A stretch of DNA of 64,000 nt. Origin: Shewanella sp. CG12_big_fil_rev_8_21_14_0_65_47_15. GTDB taxonomy: Bacteria; Pseudomonadota; Gammaproteobacteria; Enterobacterales; Shewanellaceae. Below the pieces are notes generated by a model. It saw only the letters and a program-made list of their open reading frames with translations. It was not told the DNA's origin and made no database searches. The stretch lies in the NCBI RefSeq assembly GCF_002783505.1, contig NZ_PFGL01000064.1, forward strand, positions 16,241 to 80,240, read 5' to 3'. The translations under genes were made by a program, and so were the position numbers. Within the stretch, counting starts at the first letter, position 1, and each line of letters opens with the position of its first letter. Below are positions 18,570 through 26,933 of this stretch, in pieces.

Positions 18570-19292
18570 TTAATGCCGAGTGGCTAAATCGACTCGGCGC
18601 CAAGCGAAGAATAAGGCGCAGGCGCTACAAAGTAGCCATAGGCTGACCCAAACCCATGCGGGGATCCATGAACGCTCGGCCAGCAATACCGCATCCCCTT
18701 GCCCATCCAATCCTAAGAGCACGGTTGGACTAGCCAGGGCATTGAGCATAATCATCATTCCTACGACCCGTAGAAACTGGGTTAATATTTTATTTTTATT
18801 CAGCTTTAATGGCAATAAAAAGATAATTGCTAACACGGCGAGTATGGCAAGCGTGAGAACGTCCCGCCCCCAGAGCAATCCACTCAGCACGACTAATGCG
18901 CCAAGAAAGGCAAAACTGACTCGGATCCCTCTTGGCCAAGTTGCTAATAAGTAAATTAAATATCCCCAACAGGCCGCCCCAAAATACCCAGCAAAACCAA
19001 TCAACAGCGGCGAACCGCCTTGGCTAAAGCAAAAACCTGCCCCATTGGGGAACAGCTGAATATGGCTCACAAGACCACCACTTAAGACGGTTGCAATACC
19101 ATGGGATAACTCATGGAAATAACTCTCGAGCCATTTGAATGGCACACTGAGATAGGGTATGCGAGTTAATAGCAAAGCCAAAACCAGTTCTATGATAAAC
19201 AGTCCACGGCTTGGAATACCAGAGAAGGTCAAATCCGTTGGTTTTTGGGCAGAAAATGTTGGATCTGATGGTTTTTTTTGATTGTCAGGCAT
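18570..19292 (-). CDS. M50-type membrane metallopeptidase
   Basis: A polytopic membrane protein with about six hydrophobic segments and the zinc motif HELSH (after WLESYF), matching the Peptidase_M50B-like group. Its targets are unknown; relatives include intramembrane site-2-type proteases. The likely start is the ATG at 19292, inside ATGCCTGA, so that it overlaps the stop of the preceding small gene by eight bases and is probably translationally coupled. An in-frame ATG at 19340 would add 16 residues that overlap that gene further. It lies downstream of the small unknown gene and converges on nothing; the exported methyltransferase-like gene is next on the same strand. Confidence 0.78.
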   Translation of the reverse strand: MPDNQKKPSDPTFSAQKPTDLTFSGIPSRGLFIIELVLALLLTRIPYLSVPFKWLESYFHELSHGIATVLSGGLVSHIQLFPNGAGFCFSQGGSPLLIGFAGYFGAACWGYLIYLLATWPRGIRVSFAFLGALVVLSGLLWGRDVLTLAILAVLAIIFLLPLKLNKNKILTQFLRVVGMMIMLNALASPTVLLGLDGQGDAVLLAERSWIPAWVWVSLWLLCSACALFFAWRRVDLATRH

Positions 19293-19593
19293 ATACATCC
19301 ACGCCCACCATTTGCTGAATTTCTTCACGCTTGGCGGCATGCTGGGTCTGTAGGTACTGGGCTATCGCCCCTTGGTGGCCACGGGTATCTTGCTCATACT
19401 CGAGCTGAGCACCGAGCCTTGACTGTAAATTTTTGGCAGAACGGGTGGAAGAGTCATCTAAATTTAGGGCGGCAACGGCATCTTGCTCAATCACTGGGCG
19501 TGACGATTCAGGCGCTGTAAGCCCCTGAGCAATAGCGGGTCTATTACTCGCTACGGCATTGGTCAAACTCATTTGATTCACATTTATCTGCAT
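19285..19593 (-). CDS. Small protein of unknown function overlapping the M50-type gene
   Basis: A 102-residue hydrophilic protein, rich in Gln, Ala, Asn and Ser, with no signal peptide, membrane segment or cysteine. I do not recognise the family. The C-terminal 40 residues (QLEYEQDTRGHQGAIAQYLQ) are predicted to be helical. The ATG at 19593 is chosen over a TTG one codon earlier. Its stop lies inside the start region of the membrane peptidase gene, so the two are almost certainly expressed together. Confidence 0.6.
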   Translation of the reverse strand: MQINVNQMSLTNAVASNRPAIAQGLTAPESSRPVIEQDAVAALNLDDSSTRSAKNLQSRLGAQLEYEQDTRGHQGAIAQYLQTQHAAKREEIQQMVGVDVYA

Positions 19594-19731
19594 CAAGATG
19601 CCTATATAAATACTTAGGTGAGTTCCAGTGTGTTACTTTCGCTAGCACACAACAGCGAAACGAGGCCCAGTTTCTAACATCATAACGTCCTAGCGTCCTA
19701 ACGCATTCGCATCGCCCCTATGATAAACAGA

Positions 19732-20445
19732 TTATTCACGGCCCGGTAACTTTTTCCATGTCACTGTATCACGTAAATACACAGGTTCAAGCTCATCGAC
19801 CGAGGTTGTCAGCCCTGCTTTTATGGCCACATCTGCAAGTTTGAGCATAGCCCGCGCATCGGGATATTTCACGGCATTCAGCGCTAAAATCCCGGCGCCA
19901 AGTGCCAGTAAATCAGGATAAGCGTCAAACCCCGTGCCACATCCAACAATAGGTTGCTGGAGATTTAAAACAAGTTGCACCTCTGTGGGTGCACTCACGG
20001 CTTCTTCACCGACGAGCGTCGCAATCCCATCGACCGCCACAAATTGCCCCCAATACACTTCCCCCATACGGGCGTCGATAGTACAGAGCACTTGCTCGGC
20101 TTGATGTTCCGTTATCGCCATTTGCGCCATTGCCGCTAGGGTTGAAATACCTATCACAGGCAAATCTAACCCAAGGGCTAAGCCTTGAGTCATGCTGGTA
20201 CAAATACGAATGCCGGTAAAACTACCTGGGCCGCGGCCATAGGCGATGGCATCGAGTTTATCTAAGCCAATCCCCGCTTGCTTCAAAACCGAGTCCACCA
20301 TAGGCAAGAGGCGCTGACTGTGCTCACGGGGCGCATCGGCCATTTCCGCAAAAATCTGCCCTTGATAGGAGAGCGCTGCCGAGCAGGCTTCGGTGCAAGT
20401 GTCTAATGCGAGAATACAAGCTGAGTATGATTGTGTTGTTGTCAT
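19732..20445 (-). CDS. tsaB: tRNA threonylcarbamoyladenosine biosynthesis protein TsaB
   Basis: The scaffold partner of TsaD in the complex that installs t6A37 on ANN-decoding tRNAs. Typical features are LALDTCTEACSAAL at the N-terminus, HSQRLLPMVDSVL, and the GRGPGSFTGIRI segment near residue 70. The 237-residue length is normal. TsaB is the inactive ASKHA paralogue that stabilises TsaD. It is alone on the minus strand, divergent from the hemB remnant. Confidence 0.95.
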   Translation of the reverse strand: MTTTQSYSACILALDTCTEACSAALSYQGQIFAEMADAPREHSQRLLPMVDSVLKQAGIGLDKLDAIAYGRGPGSFTGIRICTSMTQGLALGLDLPVIGISTLAAMAQMAITEHQAEQVLCTIDARMGEVYWGQFVAVDGIATLVGEEAVSAPTEVQLVLNLQQPIVGCGTGFDAYPDLLALGAGILALNAVKYPDARAMLKLADVAIKAGLTTSVDELEPVYLRDTVTWKKLPGRE

Positions 20446-20796
20446 TTAAGAACCGGATTAGCGGGCAAGGTTTCGCATCAAATTTACATAATCTGTATTG
20501 TGCGAATATGCCATGGGAAAACTGGCGCAAATAATAACATCAAATGCCCGAAAACAAAGGGCTAAGCAAGTAACTCAGCTAAAATAGCGCCCGCATGATA
20601 TACAGCAGCAAAACAGAACGAGGTGGATTTATGTGATCTAAGTCAATGATCGATAAACTCATTAATGAATACCGCTAGCTTGGGGAAACTTTTTCAACTC
20701 TGCTTGTCAGAGCAGACGAGTCTGGATTGAATTCATTCCTTGCCATTCCTTTACCATTGTACGATTGCATTAATCCGCCTTCGATAAGGACATTTC
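20446..20796. promoter_or_regulatory. 351-base divergent spacer tsaB / hemB remnant, with CRP-like site
   Basis: Contains TGTGATCTAAGTCAAT at 20632-20647. This matches the CRP-type consensus TGTGA-N6-TCACA in its left half and in three of five bases of the right half, about 150 bases upstream of the hemB ATG. No gene is seen. Confidence 0.4.
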
Positions 20797-21766
20797 ATGT
20801 TAAACACGCCCCATTGCGTCGCCTAAGACGCTTACGTAGCTCAGAAGCGATGCGCGTTCTGCTGCGCGAGACCCATATTTCGCTCAGCGATCTTATCCAT
20901 CCCCTGTTCATTGAAGAACATATCACCCATGCCGCACCCATCTCCACGCTACCAGGCATCAGCCGCTTGCCGAGAGTCGACTTGCGGATGAAGTGCGCGA
21001 ACTTTACGCCCTCGGGATCCGCTATGTAATGCCCTTTGGGATTTCCCACACTAAGGATGATAAAGGCAGCGACACCTGGGATGACAATGGCTTACTCGCC
21101 CGCATGGTGCGTACCATTAAAGCCGCCGTGCCTGAGATGATGGTGATCCCCGACATTTGTTTTTGTGAATACACAGATCACGGCCATTGCGGCGTGGTGC
21201 ACAATAATGAAGTCTGCAACGATCTCACCGTCGAAAATTTAGTTAAGCAATCGGTCACTGCCGCCAAAGCGGGCGCCGATATGTTAGCGCCATCGGCCAT
21301 GATGGACGGTCAAGTGAAAGCCATTCGCACAGGGCTCGATGCCGCAGGTTTTGAGCATGTAGCGATTCTGGCCCTCGCCTCTTCCTTCTACGGTCCTTTT
21401 AGAGCGGCGGTCGATTGTGAACTCAGCGGTAATCGCAAGGGATATCAACTTGATTATGCCAACGGGCGCCAAGCCCTGTTAGAAGCCTCATTAGATGAAG
21501 CCGAAGGCGCCGATATCCTGATGGTTAAACCCGGTACGCCCTACTTAGATGTGTTAAGCCGTTTGAGACAAGAAACCCACTTGCCACTCGCCGCCTATCA
21601 AGTCGGCGGCGAATATGCGGGCATTAAATTTGCGGCCCTTGCAGGCGCGCTAGATGAGCGTGCTGTGGTGACTGAAACCTTTATCGGCTTAAAGCGAGCG
21701 GGAGCGGATTTGATTGTCAGCTATTACACCAAACAATACGCCCAGTGGTTAGCCGAGAGTCAATAG
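20797..21766 (+). pseudogene. hemB: Delta-aminolevulinic acid dehydratase (HemB paralogue), frameshifted
   Basis: HemB condenses two 5-aminolevulinate molecules to porphobilinogen in haem synthesis. The reading is in pieces. An ATG at 20797 with AAGGAC upstream soon hits a stop; frame 0 then carries RRLRRLRSSEAMR to LPGISRLP; after about 20970 the rest is in another frame, from DEVRELYALG to the end. Both steps are of -1 type, as if one base were lost each time. The metal loop CFCEYTDHGHCG and the Schiff-base lysine in MVKPGTP remain. The expected YSAK just before ASSFYGPF is missing (about 21371), which removes the second catalytic lysine. Shewanella commonly carry another hemB elsewhere. 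Confidence 0.88.
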
Positions 21767-21803
21767 TTACCTCGGTAGCTATCGTTTTGGACGTTAAAAA
21801 TCG

Positions 21804-21840
21804 ATAAAAAACGCCACCTTTAACGGTGGCGTTTTTATAT
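21804..21840. terminator. Bidirectional terminator between hemB remnant and msrBA
   Basis: AAAACGCCACC / GGTGGCGTTTT arms with a six-base loop and A/T-rich tails on both sides. Confidence 0.92.
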
Positions 21841-21863
21841 TTAACGTTCTAACGCTTAATCGC

Positions 21864-22775
21864 TTAGGCTTTCTGCAATCGTGCAAATAAGGCTTTCACT
21901 TTTTCTACTTTAGGGCGCACAACCATCTGGCAATAGGGCTGTTCACCATGTAATGCAAAATAATCATTGTGATAGTGCTCAGCGGGGTAAAAAGTCTCAA
22001 ATGCTGACACTTGGGTCACTATGGGTGCATCGAAAACCTTAGCTATAGTTAACTGATTGATCAGGCTATTGGTTTGCTCTATTTGTTCTGCGGTATGAGC
22101 AAAAACGATAGAGCGATACTGCGGCCCTTTATCATTGCCTTGGCGATTAAGGGTGGTCGGATCGTGACTCTCAAATAACACCTGTAGCAGCGTGCTAAAA
22201 GAGATTTGCGCAGGATCGAACTCGATGTGCACCACCTCGGCATGCCCAGTTAATCCCGAACACACAGATTTATAGTCGGCATCGCTCGCCTCACCGCCCG
22301 AATATCCGGAGGTCACATTAATGACCCCTTTCAAGCTCTTAAAAATGGCTTCAACACACCAAAAACACCCCGCACCAAAGGTGGCAAAGGCATATTTTTG
22401 AGCGGTATCCTCAACCTCATCCGTTGCTTTAAACACCATAGAGACAGAGTTAACGCAGTGGCGAATATTCTTCGGCGTTAAATATTCCCCTTCAAAAACA
22501 TGGCCTAAATGCCCTCCACACTGGCTACAAACGATTTCGGTGCGGCGGCCATCGGCATCGATATGGCGGCGAACCGCACCCGGGATTTCATCATCAAAGG
22601 CAGGCCAGCCGCAGTGGGCATTAAACTTATCTTCTGAGCGATACAAGGGCGCATGGCATTTTTTGCATAAATAAACCCCTTTCGCGTCGTGTTGATAATA
22701 TTCACCGCTAAAGGGGCGTTCTGTGCCCTTTTCTTCTATGACATAGCGTTCAAAATCAGTCAGTTTAGTGTTCAT
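21864..22775 (-). CDS. msrBA: Bifunctional methionine sulfoxide reductase B/A
   Basis: Repairs oxidised methionine in both stereoforms in a single polypeptide. The MsrB domain (about 1-125) has two zinc CxxC pairs (C37/C40 and C83/C86) and the catalytic cysteine in RHCVNS (C107). The MsrA domain (about 128-290) begins with FGAGCFWCVEA, whose C137 is the nucleophile, and ends with the HYHNDYFALH segment. No signal peptide is seen, so it is cytosolic. The B-then-A order is the less common arrangement outside particular bacterial groups. AAAGGA lies upstream of the ATG at 22775. Confidence 0.95.
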   Translation of the reverse strand: MNTKLTDFERYVIEEKGTERPFSGEYYQHDAKGVYLCKKCHAPLYRSEDKFNAHCGWPAFDDEIPGAVRRHIDADGRRTEIVCSQCGGHLGHVFEGEYLTPKNIRHCVNSVSMVFKATDEVEDTAQKYAFATFGAGCFWCVEAIFKSLKGVINVTSGYSGGEASDADYKSVCSGLTGHAEVVHIEFDPAQISFSTLLQVLFESHDPTTLNRQGNDKGPQYRSIVFAHTAEQIEQTNSLINQLTIAKVFDAPIVTQVSAFETFYPAEHYHNDYFALHGEQPYCQMVVRPKVEKVKALFARLQKA

Positions 22776-23163
22776 AAACGTGTCCTTTCGCTCCCAAGGG
22801 ATATCAGTTTTATTGTTTATTATAAGACAGTGTCAACCCAAGGTTTATTTCGCCTCGCCCCGAATGGGCTTTTTGGCATAGTAGCCGCTTTGCCCCATAA
22901 AATCCTATTGATTGAGCACTCGCTTAAATCACTGGCGGAAAATTCAGCAATGGCTTAGGTACTAAGCGATGAGTGTTTGCACCCTGCAAAGGGCAAAGCT
23001 ACACTTGCTGCGGGTCAATTCTCTACCCAAACCCTTTCTATATGTCTGCTTAAACACTAGGACTAAGCAAGCCACACAGATAATGAGATAAGCGGCGACG
23101 ACTCCTTACCTTTATCTTTAGAAAGCGTTTGGTTAACCATCATTTATAACAAGTAGAAACAAT
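22776..23163. other. 388-base divergent spacer, no gene seen
   Basis: Spacer between msrBA (minus) and the oxygenase gene (plus). An 89-codon frame across it (22689-22958) starts inside msrBA and has no ribosome-binding site or recognisable protein. No strong hairpin or operator was identified. Confidence 0.5.
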
Positions 23164-24003
23164 ATGAAATTAGAAACCATTGATTATCGCGCCGCCGATA
23201 GCGCCAAACGCTTTGTAGAATCCCTGCGGGAAACGGGCTTTGGCGTTCTCTCTAACCACCCTATTGATAAGGATCTGGTTGAGTCCATCTACGCCGAGTG
23301 GCAGGCATTTTTTAACTCAGAGGCGAAAAACGAGTTTATGTTTAAAAAGGAAACCCACGATGGTTTCTTCCCCGCTTCGATTTCAGAAACCGCAAAAGGC
23401 CACACGGTTAAAGATATTAAAGAGTACTACCACGTCTACCCTTGGGGCCGGATCCCTGACTCGCTGCGGGCCAATATTCTGGCCTACTATGAAAAAGCCA
23501 ATGCGCTAGCGTCTGAACTGTTAGAGTGGATCGAAACCTACTCACCTGACGAAGTAAAAGCGAAGTTTTCGATGCCCTTACCCGAGATGATCGCCGATAG
23601 CCAGAAAACCTTGCTACGCATTCTGCATTATCCGCCAATGACGGGTGATGAAGAAATGGGCGCCATTCGCGCCGCAGCCCACGAAGATATTAACCTTATC
23701 ACTGTACTGCCCGCCGCCAATGAGCCAGGGCTACAAGTGAAAGCCAAGGACGGGACTTGGTTAGATGTGCCAAGCGATTTTGGCAGCATTATCATCAATA
23801 TCGGCGATATGTTGCAGGAAGCATCCGGCGGGTATTTCCCATCGACTTCGCACCGCGTGATCAACCCAGAAGGCACGGATAAGACTAAGTCACGTATTTC
23901 CCTGCCTTTATTCCTGCACCCAAATCCTTCGGTTGTACTGTCTGAGCGTTATACCGCCGACAGCTATCTAATGGAAAGACTGCGCGAACTCGGAGTGATC
24001 TAA
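23164..24003 (+). CDS. 2-oxoglutarate/Fe(II)-dependent dioxygenase, isopenicillin N synthase-like
   Basis: A 279-residue member of the 2OG-Fe(II) oxygenase superfamily. The iron facial triad is visible as AAHEDINLITVLP (H-x-D) and the distal histidine in PSTSHRVINPEG. The 2OG-binding arginine follows in KSRISLPLF. The N-terminal domain (GFGVLSNHPID, FPASISETAKGH) matches the IPNS-like non-haem dioxygenase N-terminal fold. The substrate is unknown. It is followed by a terminator at about 24052. Confidence 0.85.
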   Translation: MKLETIDYRAADSAKRFVESLRETGFGVLSNHPIDKDLVESIYAEWQAFFNSEAKNEFMFKKETHDGFFPASISETAKGHTVKDIKEYYHVYPWGRIPDSLRANILAYYEKANALASELLEWIETYSPDEVKAKFSMPLPEMIADSQKTLLRILHYPPMTGDEEMGAIRAAAHEDINLITVLPAANEPGLQVKAKDGTWLDVPSDFGSIIINIGDMLQEASGGYFPSTSHRVINPEGTDKTKSRISLPLFLHPNPSVVLSERYTADSYLMERLRELGVI

Positions 24004-24051
24004 TCCGCTGCGACAATTTAATCCAAGAAAACATCAAGGATTAAGCGATTG

Positions 24052-24074
24052 AAGCGCCTGAGGGCGCTTTTTTT
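24052..24074 (+). terminator. Terminator after the oxygenase gene
   Basis: AAGCGCC / GGCGCTT hairpin with a four-base loop, followed by TTTTT. Confidence 0.9.
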
Positions 24075-24138
24075 ATGACATTCGCCGCCATCAAGGTAGA
24101 ATAGCCGTTCTTTAAGTTATTTAGGACAAGGCGTTATC

Positions 24139-25080
24139 ATGGCAATTCAATGGTATCCAGGGCATATGCATAAGGCACGCAAAGAGATCGAAGAGGCTAT
24201 GCCTCAGGTCGATCTGGTGATTGAGGTGCTGGACGCGCGTATTCCCTACAGTAGTGAAAACCCCATGGTGTCAAAGCTTCGCGGTGACAAACCTTGTATT
24301 AAACTGCTGAATAAATCCGACTTAGCCGATCCTGAAGTCACCGCGCAGTGGATTGAATACCTAGAGCGTGAACAAGGCGTTAAAGCCACGGCGATCACCA
24401 CGCTGCAACCGGGTATGTTGAAAATGCTACCGGATCTTTGCCGTAAGTTAGTGCCGAGTCGCGATAAGACCGAAAAGGACATTCGCACTATGATCATGGG
24501 GATCCCAAACGTGGGTAAGTCTACCATTATCAATACCTTAGCCGGTCGTGTTATCGCTAAAACCGGTAACGAACCTGCAGTCACTAAGACCCAGCAGCGC
24601 ATTAATCTACGCAACGGTATTGTGCTCTCGGACACCCCGGGCATCTTATGGCCTAAAGTGGATAACGAAGCCAGCAGCTATCGTCTTGCCGTTACCGGCG
24701 CCATTAAAGACACCGCCATGGAATATGAAGATGTGGCCCTGTTCGCCGCCAAGTATTTCATAACCGCCTACCCAAAAGAGATTTGCGAGCGTTATAACTT
24801 GAGCGAATTACCGCACGACGATATGGCGCTACTCGAGGAAATTGGCCGCAAGCGTGGCGCCCTGCGTCCCGGCGGCCGTATCGATTTGCATAAGGCATCT
24901 GAACTTTTATTGCACGAATATCGTTCAGGCAAAATCGGCTTGTTATCCCTTGAAACCCCCGCGATGGCCGAAATTGAAAAGGTCGAAGTGGCACGTATTC
25001 TGGCTGAAAAAGAAGCTGAAAAAGAAGCCAAACTGGCCGCAGAGAAGCTAAAACGCTCTGGAAAACGCCATAACGATTAA
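24139..25080 (+). CDS. ylqF: Ribosome biogenesis GTPase YlqF
   Basis: A circularly permuted GTPase that acts in late large-subunit maturation. The order of motifs is permuted as expected: G4 (LNKSDLAD) precedes G1 (GIPNVGKSTI) and G3 (DTPGILWP). The N-terminal WYPGHMHKARKE is characteristic of the RbgA/YlqF group. A Lys/Glu-rich C-terminal tail replaces the longer tail of Bacillus RbgA. The 313-residue length is normal. It is alone, and the accessory segment starts immediately downstream. Confidence 0.92.
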   Translation: MAIQWYPGHMHKARKEIEEAMPQVDLVIEVLDARIPYSSENPMVSKLRGDKPCIKLLNKSDLADPEVTAQWIEYLEREQGVKATAITTLQPGMLKMLPDLCRKLVPSRDKTEKDIRTMIMGIPNVGKSTIINTLAGRVIAKTGNEPAVTKTQQRINLRNGIVLSDTPGILWPKVDNEASSYRLAVTGAIKDTAMEYEDVALFAAKYFITAYPKEICERYNLSELPHDDMALLEEIGRKRGALRPGGRIDLHKASELLLHEYRSGKIGLLSLETPAMAEIEKVEVARILAEKEAEKEAKLAAEKLKRSGKRHND

Positions 25081-25149
25081 TGTTACGTTGAGCACTCTTT
25101 AGCGTTTAAACCTTCAGCGACTAAATGACTAATGCAGGCTTCGACTGAT

Positions 25150-25425
25150 AGGCGAGCCATGGCATTCGCTCATCGATACTGTGAATAGACACCTAGGGCC
25201 TCTAAGTGTATGAACGAGAGCCATGGAAGGCGAGCGAACAGTTAAACAGGGATGTTGTTCCAGTCCTTCCTTGAATGCAGGGTCGCCCATGGGGCGGACG
25301 GTCGCCTCGCAAATCACCATGGATCACCTTTTTAGCATTAGTGTAATCGGTAGATTTAAAAGAGCTACGTAACACACTATAGGCTCGACGGCGACATATG
25401 CAGTACACGGAAGTGTAAATGTCGC
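25150..25425. repeat. Cluster of nested palindromes centred on CCATGG
   Basis: Four CCATGG-centred imperfect palindromes lie at 25157, 25221, 25287 and 25317. The first two form the arms of a larger inverted repeat around a near-palindrome at 25189-25209. A further hairpin, GGCGACAT ... ATGTCGC with an inner TACAC/GTGTA stem, spans 25390-25425. GC content is higher than in the AT-rich gene next to it. It has the look of an intergenic repeat element that could fold as DNA or RNA. The 122-codon minus-strand frame over it (25202-25570) is not convincing as a gene. Confidence 0.6.
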
Positions 25426-25591
25426 GTTCAAATGAATGTGTAAGAGCGGCCATGTCGCCAACGGTCACTGGCGCCCCTGTGCCAATTTTAACAACCAGTT
25501 TTGCTGTCTTGACGTAGACAACTAAGGGGTAATAGCTTGGCTTAAAACTTTGAATCCATTGAAAAAACAAAGCTTTTCTCTCCAGCTTTGG

Positions 25592-26305
25592 TTACTTGTC
25601 AAAGGTAAATGTACCCGGAAAGAATGCATTGACTAGGGATTTAAAAAACATAAGCCATAATGCCAACAAACCAAACCAATAAAAACCTAAATCACTGGTT
25701 TGTACTGATTGAATCTTAGGCTTCATATATTGATATGAGAGAAGCATTTCATTATCTGACTTTAATTGAAAAATTAAGCCAGCTTCATGCCAGATTGAAA
25801 CTTTTGAACCGACATTTAAATCTCTGGCAAGTATTTTACACTTGCTTTCACTTATCCCAGCGGCAATAAATGAATCTTGGAAGGATCCAATTTTTAAATC
25901 AAAGTATGTATCTACTTTATCTGATTTACTATAAGTAACTTCATCTTTTTGACATTCTATGAAGTCAATTATTGTTGAATATTCATGAACCTTTGATATA
26001 TCAGTCACTATGTATTTAGACAATACAAAAGCTAAAACTAATATATTTATTATAAAAAAAGCAACTATGAATATTGTACGACTAGTAGCTGAACCTTCAG
26101 GCGAGAACTCGATTATAATTTCATCTTCATCATCGTCTTGAAGCTCTTCAATTTTTTGTTCTCTTTTTTCGAATTCTCCGATATCTTTTCTGTGCTGGAT
26201 TTCATCACATAACTGCTTATACCGTTCTGGGTACTTATCTTTATTAATGTTTTCATTAACATCCAACAATTCGTCCACTGTGTATTTTGTATAATCGATT
26301 AACAC
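25592..26305 (-). CDS. Unknown AT-rich gene, predicted membrane protein
   Basis: A 237-residue protein of no recognised family. The N-terminal 80 residues are acidic and helical, ending in QDDDEDEIIIEFS. A hydrophobic segment follows at about residues 96-120 (FIVAFFIINILVLAFVLS). Residues 120-210 look soluble, with two cysteines, and a second hydrophobic stretch (about 208-228, GFYWFGLLALWLMFF) lies near the end. It starts at a GTG (26305) with a good AAGGGA ribosome-binding site. Its base composition is much more AT-rich than the flanking core genes, which suggests acquisition by transfer. Confidence 0.65.
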   Translation of the reverse strand: MLIDYTKYTVDELLDVNENINKDKYPERYKQLCDEIQHRKDIGEFEKREQKIEELQDDDEDEIIIEFSPEGSATSRTIFIVAFFIINILVLAFVLSKYIVTDISKVHEYSTIIDFIECQKDEVTYSKSDKVDTYFDLKIGSFQDSFIAAGISESKCKILARDLNVGSKVSIWHEAGLIFQLKSDNEMLLSYQYMKPKIQSVQTSDLGFYWFGLLALWLMFFKSLVNAFFPGTFTFDK

Positions 26306-26545
26306 GATACTTCCCTTTACCTAAAACAACGCTATAACTTGCCGTAACTGGGCTTTTTGTTTTGCGCTAGCGTAGCGATAAAACGTAAAACGAGCAAGGC
26401 AGCGAAGAGCGAAGGTCCAGCCTGAATCGCCACCGATGTTGTAGGCACTTTTAACATTACAAAAAATAGGTCAACTTGCACATAGCGTGCAGAGTTCTGG
26501 TAGTGTCCCTCAACCACTTTGGGGACATTTTCAAGTTAATCAATT
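26306..26545. other. 240-base spacer with hairpins between the two unknown genes
   Basis: Contains GCAC-ATAGC-GTGC (about 26475-26487) within an AACT...AGTT extension, and outward-facing TAACTTG (26335-26341) and CAAGTTA (26532-26538), which are inverted relative to each other and lie close to the two ends. A 61-codon minus-strand frame (26332-26517) has no ribosome-binding site and resembles read-through of a repeat. The ends recall a gene-cassette recombination site, but the spacing is too long for a normal one. Confidence 0.4.
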
Positions 26546-26842
26546 TTAAACACGCCACGCTCTAATCGCTTCTGTTGCTAAACCAGATAGCGGTTTTGAG
26601 ACTTCACGGTCTTTATAAATTGAGGATGTATCTTTTGCGATTGGCACAGAATAATGAATATCGTGGGCCAGATTATTTAGATACTCACGGCCACCAGCTC
26701 CATATTTTTGCAGCTCCTGATCATTTAGCTGGATCATATAGCTATAGCCAAATGCACTCATGTTGCAATTTGCATTCAAGTATAAATGACCTTCATGTTC
26801 CAAAAGAAACCATGCTCGGTTTTCAGAATCCATTACTTTCAT
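26546..26842 (-). CDS. Small protein of unknown function
   Basis: A 98-residue soluble protein with no recognised domain. The N-terminal half (ENRAWFLLEHEGHLYLNANCN) reads as beta strands; the rest is mixed. The ATG at 26842 has a GAGA-type ribosome-binding site. It sits between the DNA ligase gene and the AT-rich membrane gene, all on the minus strand, and belongs to the accessory segment. It looks like the kind of orphan gene found in integron cassettes, but I cannot show that here. Confidence 0.6.
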   Translation of the reverse strand: MKVMDSENRAWFLLEHEGHLYLNANCNMSAFGYSYMIQLNDQELQKYGAGGREYLNNLAHDIHYSVPIAKDTSSIYKDREVSKPLSGLATEAIRAWRV

Positions 26843-26933
26843 AGTCGTCTCACATTAGGGATTATGTTGCATTGTAAACACTCATTTTCCTTTAAGACTC
26901 GCCGCCGAGTTCGTATGGCATGGGTATATCGGC

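Noticed and set aside
22689..22958. 89-codon plus-strand frame in the msrBA/oxygenase spacer
   Set aside because: It starts inside msrBA on the opposite strand and matches no recognisable protein.
25202..25570. 122-codon minus-strand frame across the palindromes
   Set aside because: The frame is produced by the palindromic repeat region; no start site or protein family supports it.
26332..26517. 61-codon minus-strand frame between the unknown genes
   Set aside because: No ribosome-binding site, odd composition, and it lies over hairpins; it resembles read-through of a repeat rather than a gene.
26306..26545. Called as a true integron attC site
   Set aside because: Inverted ends exist, but the spacing is about 200 bases and the consensus RYYYAAC/GTTRRRY is not met, so it is given only as a suggestion.
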